Origin: a bacterium
Lineage (GTDB): Bacteria; UBA9089; JASEGY01
Length of the DNA: 62,946 nt
Assembly: GCA_040753085.1 (NCBI GenBank)
Contig: JBFMHI010000005.1
Location: forward strand, 1 to 62,946
Direction: 5' to 3'
A program made the translations under genes and the position numbers. Position 1 is the first letter of the stretch. Each line of letters begins with the position of its first letter. Positions 34,394 through 41,331 of the stretch are shown here, in pieces. The notes under the pieces are model-generated. The model was not told where the DNA came from, ran no database searches, and saw nothing but the letters and a program-made list of their open reading frames with translations.

Positions 34394-34756
34394 TTTCGAC
34401 CTGTATGGTTAGGTCTATACTACTGTATCTTCTCCTTCGCCCCTGCGGGGCTTAATTAATTTTCAATCTAATGTTCCGTAGGTTCAAACCTACGGCTAAC
34501 ATACTACAGCCCTTCGGGCTTTAATAATGATTCCTGAACTCCAGAGCCTGTCAGGAGCAGGTTCTGTCAGAACTTGCCCTGATGAAAATCAGGGAACAGG
34601 TTTTATTAATATATCCTATTATACGCCGAAGGCGTAAAGGAATTTAGCCGCAGATTTCAATCTACGGAATAATGGTATCCCCTAAGGTCAAGCCCTGACA
34701 GGGCGTAGGAAAGATTTCAACCCATTGTTTATAATCTCTAACCATACAGGTCGAAA
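34394..34756. repeat. Hairpin-array element, CGACCTGT family, copy A
   Basis: The ends are CGACCTGTATGGTTAGGT near 34396-34413 and the complement CTAACCATACAGGTCG near 34738-34753, with T-rich and A-rich flanks. Between lie about seven perfect hairpins in line, each separated by 10-25 AT-rich bases: GCCCCTGCGGGGC, CCGTAGGTTCAAACCTACGG, AGCCCTTCGGGCT, a CAGGGAACAGG-type pair, TACGCCGAAGGCGTA, CCGCAGATT..TACGG and GCCCTGACAGGGC. The reverse complement of this whole arrangement is at 59040-59385. Confidence 0.85.
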
Positions 34757-34858
34757 AATTTCACTCAAGTCTTTTTTATATCAGCCGATAAAGGATAATA
34801 GATAGTTACGGCTATCCTGGTCTAAAAAATGATTCAAAAAATAGTGGGAGGGATTTAT

Positions 34859-36949
34859 ATGTACCGTAAGAGGAATTACTTATGGTTAAACGTCTTTATT
34901 ATTTCTTTGTTAGTCGGCTGTGGGGGAGGGGATAAAAATCCGCTCGCCCCTGATCCATATAGTGATAATAATCCGCCGATTATAACCAATATTTCAGCGG
35001 CGTCGGGTCGAGAGGGAACCACGGCCGTTATCACCTGGCTGACCAATGAGTCGAGCACCAGTGAGGTAGAATACGGACTTTCGTTGAATTACGGCCTTAC
35101 CACTCGTGAGGTAGGCAGTTACAGCAATCCGGTGATCAGCCACAGGGTTTGTTTAACCAACCTGGTTTCCGCCGCCCAAATAGGCAATTCTCAACGGGCT
35201 CCTTTAGCTTCCCTTTCGGTTAATACCGATACCACCGATACCGGCGGGAACCAAAACCGCCTTACTTACCATTATCGGGTAAAATCAAGGGATATGGCCG
35301 GCAATCTGGCCGTATCTGGCGATTACACCTTTCAGACCCTCTCTCTTCTCCCGCCTTATCCCCAGACCTACATTGAGGCAGGTCCGGATAAGATTACCAG
35401 CTTAAAGAAGGCTGCCTTCCGCTGGAGGGCCACAGATGATGTCACACCAGCCGAAAATTTGCTCTATGCCTACTTCCTGGAAGGATATGATCAGGGTTAT
35501 TCCCCTTACACTAACTCTACGGAAAAAACTTACGCTGACCTGTCTTCCGGCCAATACACCTTCTACGTTCGGGCCAAGGATGAAGATGGCAATGTAGACC
35601 CTGATCCGGCCCAGTGGTCATTTACTATTGTCGGAGACGAGGCGTTCCCTGAAACAACTATCACCGAGGGGCCGAAAGGAATCACTCCACAAACCACCAT
35701 TACTTTTACCTGGACCGGCAGCGATAATAACACTGCTGCCAAAGACCTTGTATATGCTTACTTTTTAGAAGGAAAGGAAACCGGTTATTCCTCCTTTAGC
35801 TCCCAAACAACTAAGACTTACACCGATCTTCCGTTAGGGAACTATGCCTTTCGAGTTAAGGCCAAGGATAAGGATGGCTATGAAGATACTACGCCGGCCG
35901 AAAGGTCTTTCACCGTCAAGGAGCCAGGGGGAGAGCCGGAAACGACTATTGTGGATGGCCCCAACGGCGTCATTACTCAAACCAACTCGGTTACTTTTAC
36001 CTGGACGGGTGAAGACGATAAGACGCCGGCTTCGGCCCTTACTTATGCCTATCGTCTATCCGGCTACGAAACAACCGACTCGCCTTTCAGTTCCAAGACA
36101 AGTGTCTCTTACCATAACCTCCCTCGAGGCGCCTATACCTTCTATGTCATTGCCAAAGATGGGGATGGATTGGAAGACCCCACGCCGGCCAAGAGGTCAT
36201 TTTCAATAGACTTCACTCCACAAGATACCACCCCGCCGGAGACAACCATCACCGAAGGTCCGAGCGGAGCCATAACCACTACCCAGGCGACCTTCAAATG
36301 GACCGGCACGGATGACATTACCCCGGTAGCTGATCTCAAATACAGATATATGTTAAAAGGCGTTGATGATGATTACAGCTCTATCAGTTCCGACCTCTTA
36401 AAGACCTATCAAAAGCTCCCCCTGGGGTCTTACACCTTCAAGGTCAAAGCGGTGGATAAGGCCGGCCACGAAGATGCCACGCCGGCCGAGAGGAGCTTTA
36501 CTATTGGCGAGGCTTCAACTAAACTGGGAATGTCTCTGAAACCGAGCGTTACTCAGATATCAGTAGGCGAGAGCTTTACTCTTGATGTCTGGATCAATAA
36601 CGTTAGTAATCTTATAGGCGCTGCTTTTGCCATTGAATTTGAAAGCGCTATCCTCGAAGTAGATGATGTTACCCTCAAAAGCAGTTCTCTGTTCTTGGGG
36701 AAAGATGTAGTGGATATCTATACCGATGATGGCCAAGGCCGTCTGGAAGCAGGCGTAAGTCAACAAGGCACATCCAGCGGAGGTAAAAGCGGGTCTGGTG
36801 TCCTGGCTACCATTAAATTCGTGGGCAAGAAGTCCGGGCAAAGTTATCTTAGCCTGGTTAAAGAGAAGCTGGAACTGAAAAACGCAGCCAGCGCTACCAT
36901 TGATACTTCAGATATAGAGTTAAGCCGGACGTTAATCAGGGTCGAATGA
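34859..36949 (+). CDS. Cohesin-domain surface lipoprotein with repeats
   Basis: A 696-residue exported lipoprotein: the signal peptide ends LLVGC (lipidated Cys near residue 20). The N-terminal 150 residues form an Fn3-like domain (ITWLTNESSTSEVEYG..HYRVKSRDMAGN). Then come four roughly 95-residue repeats of the PETTITEGPxG..FTWTGxDD..Y.FRVKAKDxDGxEDxTPAxRSF type. The last 140 residues are cohesin-like: LGMSLKPSVTQISVGESF..GAAFAIEFESAILEVDDV..SGSGVLATIKF. ATG at 34859 has GGGAGGG before it; an open start 30 bases earlier does not. The cohesin could hold the dockerin of the 55006-57639 protein on the cell surface. Confidence 0.85.
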   Translation: MYRKRNYLWLNVFIISLLVGCGGGDKNPLAPDPYSDNNPPIITNISAASGREGTTAVITWLTNESSTSEVEYGLSLNYGLTTREVGSYSNPVISHRVCLTNLVSAAQIGNSQRAPLASLSVNTDTTDTGGNQNRLTYHYRVKSRDMAGNLAVSGDYTFQTLSLLPPYPQTYIEAGPDKITSLKKAAFRWRATDDVTPAENLLYAYFLEGYDQGYSPYTNSTEKTYADLSSGQYTFYVRAKDEDGNVDPDPAQWSFTIVGDEAFPETTITEGPKGITPQTTITFTWTGSDNNTAAKDLVYAYFLEGKETGYSSFSSQTTKTYTDLPLGNYAFRVKAKDKDGYEDTTPAERSFTVKEPGGEPETTIVDGPNGVITQTNSVTFTWTGEDDKTPASALTYAYRLSGYETTDSPFSSKTSVSYHNLPRGAYTFYVIAKDGDGLEDPTPAKRSFSIDFTPQDTTPPETTITEGPSGAITTTQATFKWTGTDDITPVADLKYRYMLKGVDDDYSSISSDLLKTYQKLPLGSYTFKVKAVDKAGHEDATPAERSFTIGEASTKLGMSLKPSVTQISVGESFTLDVWINNVSNLIGAAFAIEFESAILEVDDVTLKSSSLFLGKDVVDIYTDDGQGRLEAGVSQQGTSSGGKSGSGVLATIKFVGKKSGQSYLSLVKEKLELKNAASATIDTSDIELSRTLIRVE

Positions 36950-36959
36950 AGCCTTCGAC

Positions 36960-37080
36960 GTAAGCGTTCAGCCATTAAGGCACAAAGACACAAACTCGAT
37001 CCTCGATGCTCGATCCTGGATGCTCGATCCTGGATATTGGATCCTTTACCAGCATCGAGAATCGAGAATCGAGCCTCATA
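36960..37080. repeat. GTAAGCGTTCA-ended element, truncated copy
   Basis: GTAAGCGTTCA (36960-36970) is followed by GCCATTAAGGCACAAAG, CTCGAT units, the centre GGATCCTTTACC and CATCGAG-like arms. The closing end is missing. A separate CGTTCCCAG hairpin (37089-37113) follows. Confidence 0.65.
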
Positions 37081-37132
37081 TTTCCCCCCGTTCCCAGACT
37101 CGGCCTGGGAACGAGGTGAGCCTTCAGCTACT

Positions 37133-37218
37133 TAGGGCCTATCCCAAAACCGGTAAAAAAGTAGCCCAGCTGTCCCCGCTGTGAGTATGCCCACAGTCAA
37201 GACGCCTGGGCTACTTTT
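37133..37218. repeat. AGAGCCTATCCCA-type end plus strong hairpin
   Basis: TAGGGCCTATCCCAAAACC (37133-37151) is the single end of the family described at 16897. It is followed by a 13-bp perfect stem, AAAAGTAGCCCAG (37157-37169) and CTGGGCTACTTTT (37206-37218), with a 36-base loop. Confidence 0.6.
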
Positions 37219-37430
37219 AATTGCTTCCTGGCCGTCTCTTCTTCTGTCAACAATCCTAAGGAGAAGGCTTCCCTAAAACATGATTTAGGAGAATTACACA
37301 TTATCCCTTCTTCTTGCTTAAGATATTCCTTTAAGAATTTCCATATTGCTTCAAAGGTATATTCAAATCGTTGAATAGCTGCATCTCGGACAATAATAGA
37401 AACTGGGCACGGTCAAGTCGAACCTCTATA
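37216..37430 (-). pseudogene. Remnant of a nucleotidyltransferase substrate-binding (HI0074-type) gene
   Basis: On the minus strand the frame reads VSIIVRDAAIQRFEYTFEAIWKFL in two parts (IVRDAAIQRFEYTFEAIWK, FLKEYLKQEEG), then SPKSCFREAFSLGLLTEEE, which fits HI0074-like proteins that pair with a minimal nucleotidyltransferase. A stop lies just before it in frame, a second frame carries the expected start (RLDRAQF), and the C-terminus is replaced by the hairpin at 37206. It is therefore a broken copy, beside a still intact MNT/HEPN pair. Confidence 0.7.
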
Positions 37431-37578
37431 AGAATTCTGGAATGTTTTTTTAGACAAAAATGGATGCCACTGTTTCTTTTCCCTTTCCATATAAAGAGTA
37501 TATACCCCCAAGAAAGGATTATACTCGAGCAAGACAGATTTTGCGGAAATATTTACCAATAATCTGAAAAATTCTCAG

Positions 37579-38004
37579 TCAATGTTGTAGATGAGTATAA
37601 ATATCTATTTTCTTTAATACAAATCCTTCAATTTTATCCGCCGCTTCAATAGCTTCTATCGCATCATCCTCACCAATGCTTTCAAAGGGTAGATCCCCTG
37701 GATAACGGGCTTCAGTGATATATTCATTTAGCAGTCCACATTCTTCTTTTAAGTTTTCAAACGCCGGTTCAAAGTCTATACAAAAAGTTAATAAATCCTC
37801 TAAATCATGGATTTTCTTAAGTTCCCAGCCATTCCATATCAAAAATGCTTTCAAGTATTTCTCCGCACTTGCCTGAGACAGAAAGCAAATCGTATGATAG
37901 GGAGTATAATCTTCTTTCATTCCCGAGTGGGCAAATAAGAGGTTTTCTCGAGCAAATCTCAACCAATCTTCGACTAATTTAATCTCTTCTTCATTCTTTT
38001 TCAT
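37579..38004 (-). CDS. HEPN-domain protein, probable toxin partner
   Basis: A 141-residue helical protein with the HEPN pattern AEKYLKAFLIWNG..KKIHDLEDLL and a final ARYPGDLP. HEPN/MNT pairs are toxin-antitoxin-like; a clear RX4-6H ribonuclease motif is not seen here. The ATG at 38004 lies inside the last codons of the nucleotidyltransferase gene (14-base overlap), so they are coupled. An ATG 15 bases earlier is inside the same overlap and has no better support. Confidence 0.8.
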   Translation of the reverse strand: MKKNEEEIKLVEDWLRFARENLLFAHSGMKEDYTPYHTICFLSQASAEKYLKAFLIWNGWELKKIHDLEDLLTFCIDFEPAFENLKEECGLLNEYITEARYPGDLPFESIGEDDAIEAIEAADKIEGFVLKKIDIYTHLQH

Positions 38005-38341
38005 AAAGTACCTTTCCATTCTTAAAGATGTGATATAAATAAAATGGATTTTTGGCCTTAAAATTCCATTCCACTTCTGCTGGTTTTCGCACGATTATAT
38101 CCATCGGAAATCGTCGTCCCCAGAGCAAACCATCTACCTTTCGTCTTATCATCCGGCTAGATTCTTTACTTTCTTTAATTATAAATAGATCTATATCACT
38201 ATCTTGGTTAAAATCACCCCTGGCATATGAGCCAAATAGGATAATCTTTTCTGGTTGAATCTCCCGAATGATTTTGGCAACTATATAGTCTATCAACTCG
38301 GATGTTATCTTTTCTGTATTTAATCTTTGATCTCTGGACAT
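37991..38341 (-). CDS. Minimal nucleotidyltransferase (MNT), probable antitoxin partner
   Basis: A 116-residue protein with the MNT signature GSYARGDFNQDSDIDLF (residues about 38-54), which is GSX10DXD, and a later D in the MDIIVRKP strand that supplies the third carboxylate. It would transfer a nucleotide, probably AMP, to a partner, by analogy with MntA. The HEPN gene overlaps its end. The broken HI0074-like gene downstream suggests that more than one such pair was here. Confidence 0.85.
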   Translation of the reverse strand: MSRDQRLNTEKITSELIDYIVAKIIREIQPEKIILFGSYARGDFNQDSDIDLFIIKESKESSRMIRRKVDGLLWGRRFPMDIIVRKPAEVEWNFKAKNPFYLYHIFKNGKVLYEKE

Positions 38342-38503
38342 TTCTATTCCCTTAAATTAAAGCAAGTAATTTCATCCATAAATGTTCTAACGGGATGCAC
38401 ATTTTGCATTTTGTTTTAGGCAGTTGCGTATAACTTGCTAATAGGTAAGGTTACACTACTCTTTCTGTTAAGTATAACATACTCATCTTTCTTTTTCAAC
38501 AAA

Positions 38504-38746
38504 TTTTCGACCGGTGCGGTTAGGTTTCTACTGCGAATGAGAAATCCCAATGACCAATCTGCAATGATATTGGGCATTGAGTCATTGGACATTTACGCCG
38601 TTAGAGAATTGTGGAGTAATAAGTTATCGAGAGAAGTTAGGTTCTTTAATGGGGTGAATTTGACATCTGAACTTGGGGCTTAAAAGAGGGGCTATTTTCA
38701 GGGGAATTTCCCCAATAACTGACCCTAACCGCCCAGGTTGGAAATT
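38504..38746. repeat. Inverted-repeat element, CGACCTGT family, divergent copy
   Basis: The left end TTTTCGACCGGTGCGGTTAGGT and right end AACCTGGGCGGTTAGG (on the complement) agree at about 13 of 18 positions and match the family ends elsewhere. The interior has no gene that I can support. A separate inverted text repeat (GGTTCGAGGATTCAAGG / CCTGGAACCCTTGAGCCC) follows at 38766-38836. Confidence 0.5.
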
Positions 38747-38850
38747 TTCTGAGCGGTTTCAGCCAGGTTCGAGGATTCAAGGATTCAAGAGGAGATTTCT
38801 GTTAATATTCACTTGATCCCTGGAACCCTTGAGCCCTATCTGAGAATCTT

Positions 38851-39789
38851 CTACCATCTAAACAGAAGGGCCAGGCGGTGGGCCAGTTCTTCTAATTCCT
38901 TTCCGTAAGTAACTACCGCATAATCCAACTTATATCCACCATGTGAAATTCCAACCCCAGCCGAGAAGCCGGAAAGGGCATCTTGTTTATTTCGATCAGC
39001 CAGAAACTTGTAACCGGCCCTGATGACAGCAAATTCATTAACCTGCTTTTCCCCGCCAGCCGCCAGTGAGAGAATATTGTCACGAGGAATGTCAACTTCC
39101 AGACCCAGGATAAAGTCGTCTCGCAACTGATGGCTGGTCCCTATCTTTACGGCAAAAGGAAGCGGATCATCATTTATGTCCGGGCCGATATTTTGTAGCA
39201 CAAAGGATATCTTGTTTGACTTAGGGCCAAGGGGAAGCACATAAAGGAGTCCCAGGTCTATGGCCACCCCTTCATCGGATTCTTCGGCTATCTTTTGATG
39301 GATAATCTTCACGGCTGCCCCCGCCGACAGATTATACCTCGTCTGAAAGCCCCAGCCCACAGAAAAGGCCATTAATCGGCCATTATGAGTTCCTGATCGT
39401 CCCAGAGGTTCCCCTTGATCACCCTCCTTTTCATTGGGTATCTCCCCGGCATCAAAGATGGCTAAACCGGCTCCGATTGAGCCTATCGGTCTAAGTTGTT
39501 GGCCAAAGCCAAGATATTCATAGCGGGTGTCAAGCAGCCATTCGGTGTGCATAAAGGATAACTCCCTGGCCTTCAGGTTAACCAAGCCGGCTGGATTCCA
39601 GTACAGGGCAAAGACATCATCAGCTATGGCCCCATAAGCCTCCCCCATCGCGGCCGATCTGGCCCCTACGCCTATCTTCAAGAAATTGCTGGCCGTTGAC
39701 CCGGTCTCGTCACTGGCTCCCCAGCCAGAACCGGCTAAACTAACAACTATAAGTGCAGCTAAACTCCAGATCTTGATCCTTTTTTTCAT
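38851..39789 (-). CDS. PorV/PorQ-family outer-membrane protein
   Basis: A 312-residue protein with a signal peptide ending VSLAGSGWGA and the family N-terminal signature FLKIGVGARSAAMGEAYGA, FALYWNPAGL and SFMHTEWLLDTRYEYLG. The rest alternates hydrophobic and polar residues as in a beta barrel of about 14 strands. PorV-type proteins in type IX secretion pick up cargo carrying the C-terminal sorting domain. Two such proteins are encoded in the same direction just upstream, so a shared pathway is inferred. It ends in LLFRW, a typical barrel C-terminus. A good AAGGGGGG ribosome site precedes the ATG. Confidence 0.85.
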   Translation of the reverse strand: MKKRIKIWSLAALIVVSLAGSGWGASDETGSTASNFLKIGVGARSAAMGEAYGAIADDVFALYWNPAGLVNLKARELSFMHTEWLLDTRYEYLGFGQQLRPIGSIGAGLAIFDAGEIPNEKEGDQGEPLGRSGTHNGRLMAFSVGWGFQTRYNLSAGAAVKIIHQKIAEESDEGVAIDLGLLYVLPLGPKSNKISFVLQNIGPDINDDPLPFAVKIGTSHQLRDDFILGLEVDIPRDNILSLAAGGEKQVNEFAVIRAGYKFLADRNKQDALSGFSAGVGISHGGYKLDYAVVTYGKELEELAHRLALLFRW

Positions 39790-39835
39790 AATATATTCCC
39801 CCCTTTTCTGTTTCTAATTGGTGGTCGGGTGTCAA

Positions 39836-39908
39836 GTGGACTGGGTGGACTAAGTGGACTGAGTGGACGGTGGACCATATCCTGACTGGCCCAAACGATA
39901 AACGAGGC
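39836..39908 (+). repeat. GTGGACnnn nonamers followed by a conserved 40-bp end
   Basis: Four 9-bp units (GTGGACTGG, GTGGACTAA, GTGGACTGA, GTGGACGGT) are followed by GGACCATATCCTGACTGG and CCAAACGATAAACGAGGCC. The same end, with two-thirds or better identity by eye, is at 60416-60463 and, inverted, at 57928-57974. Confidence 0.7.
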
Positions 39909-39937
39909 CTCTAAATCGACCTGCCTCCATTCCCAGA

Positions 39938-40062
39938 CACCAGACCACCAGTCTACCAGACACCAGATGGCAGCACTGTGTGTGCCTATGAAGGCAGTAC
40001 GGTGGACCAGACCACCAAACACCAGCCTACCAGACACCAGACTATCCGACACCAGTTACTTC
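39938..40062. repeat. ACCAGACACCAG text repeats
   Basis: Degenerate units CCAGACACCAGAC, CTACCAGACACCAGA and CCACCAAACACCAG recur six or seven times. No gene is present in the 39790-41331 gap; it holds only repeats. Confidence 0.6.
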
Positions 40063-40288
40063 TATAATCGGCTTTGATGATGAAATACTTTACAGAATCT
40101 CGCCTCTCGGCAGACGGTGTGAAAAGTCAAATTTAGCAACCGAAAGATACATTATATAGGTGTATTCTCAAGTAATGATACTACATCTTGTGGCAATAAA
40201 ATCCAATTCTGGAGTTTTCACACAATCTGTCGGATGACAAATCGGTCATAGCCCGGGGCTTTGAGCTTGGAGCATGGCAACTTCTTTT

Positions 40289-40517
40289 ACTCGATGTTCA
40301 AGTTTTTTCGACCTGCGCCATCAGACTTTCAGGGGTTGAAACCGCTAAAGCGGTTATGATTTTGGATGCTATCCTATCCGTAACACCCTGATAAATCAGG
40401 GTGCTAAACTCAAGTAAGCATGAGAATAGCACCCCGATTTATCGGGGTGAATCGGGGGAAACTAATAAACCAAAGCAACCGCTTTAGCGGTTTATAAGAA
40501 AACCTTGAACATCGAGT
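40289..40517. repeat. Nested (concentric) palindrome cluster
   Basis: The outer 14-bp perfect inverted repeat ACTCGATGTTCAAG / CTTGAACATCGAGT (40289-40302, 40504-40517) encloses AACCGCTAAAGCGGTT and AACCGCTTTAGCGGTT, which in turn enclose CACCCTGATAAATCAGGGTG and CACCCCGATTTATCGGGGTG. A TTTTTTCGACCTGC end, as in the CGACCTGT family, lies just inside the left outer arm. No gene is inside. Confidence 0.75.
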
Positions 40518-40863
40518 TTTAGCTCCATGCTCTTTGCCCTAAGCTTCAGGCTCTTTACCCCAAGCTCCATGCTACCTTACGATTTCCGATCCACAATTCT
40601 TCTTGACTTCCCCTTGGTTCAATGGTATACTAAACTTTGGTTTTGCTCTTCTGGCTCTCTATTTATCAAAAAAGAAAAAAGACAAATGAATGAAACATCT
40701 CAGTTCCATCTGACAATTTTCTTCCTCATAGGCAATGTAATAGCCTGGGGGGGGTTAGCCCCCTCGCCTATTACCTGGACCACCGCAAGAAACCATCGGA
40801 GAAGGAGAAATAGCCGATCGCATTTCGCCTTCGGGATAGCGAATGGCGAACATACTCCTTTAA

Positions 40864-40933
40864 ATCCACCATCCGCCATCCGCCATCCCCTATCCGCCAT
40901 CCACAATCCCCTATCCGCCATCCGTCATCCCGG
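40864..40933 (+). repeat. Ten ATCCGCC-type heptamers
   Basis: Exactly ten 7-bp units run without a gap: ATCCACC, ATCCGCC (twice), ATCCCCT, ATCCGCC, ATCCACA, ATCCCCT, ATCCGCC, ATCCGTC, ATCCCGG. They run into the repeat CGGGTACTCACGAAGTGGG that is also found inside moaC. Confidence 0.8.
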
Positions 40934-40966
40934 GTACTCACGAAGTGGGTGCGCCATCTTACTTAC

Positions 40967-41004
40967 CTACCTTACCGCCGACAGCTTACCTAACTTATTA
41001 TCCC
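40967..41004 (-). repeat. Second copy of the 3' end of the giant gene
   Basis: On the minus strand it encodes GDNKLGKLSAVR and a stop, matching the giant protein's last residues GDKLGKLSVIR and stop (41332-41368). Between the copies lies only the heptamer array. Confidence 0.8.
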
Positions 41005-41326
41005 CATCGAGCATCCAGCATCCAGCATCGAGCATCCAGCATCCAGCATCGAGCATCCAGCATCGAGCATCCAGCATCGAGCATCGAGCATCCAGCATCC
41101 AGCATCGAGCATCGAGCATCGAGCATCGAGCATCCAGCATCGAGCATCGAGCATCCAACATCCAGCATCGAGCATTAAGCATTAAGCATCGAGCATCGAG
41201 CATCCAGCATCGAGCATCAAGCATCGAGCATCCAGCATCGAGCATCGAGCATCCAGCATCGAGCATCCAGCATCCAGCATCGAGCATCGAGCATCCAGCA
41301 TCGAGCATCAAGCATCGAGCATCGAG
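41005..41326. repeat. Array of 46 CATCGAG/CATCCAG heptamers
   Basis: Forty-six 7-bp units follow each other with no insertion or loss. Counting by eye: 25 CATCGAG, 16 CATCCAG, 2 CATCAAG, 2 CATTAAG, 1 CATCCAA. So almost all variation is G against C at position 5. Because 7 is not a multiple of 3, every reading frame cycles and no stop arises in any of the six frames; the open frames here are by-products and not genes. The same units in shorter, folded form make up the GTAACCGTTCA elements. Confidence 0.95.
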
Positions 41327-41331
41327 CATCC

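Noticed and set aside
34394-34756. Series of terminators or a riboswitch
   Set aside because: The hairpins are linked at fixed distances without T-runs, and the whole block recurs inverted at 59040, so it is a repeat element.
37371-37562. Small plus-strand ORF
   Set aside because: It lies opposite the broken HI0074-type gene, has no ribosome site and no recognisable content.
41005-41326. CRISPR array
   Set aside because: Units are only 7 bp with no spacers, and no cas genes are in the window.
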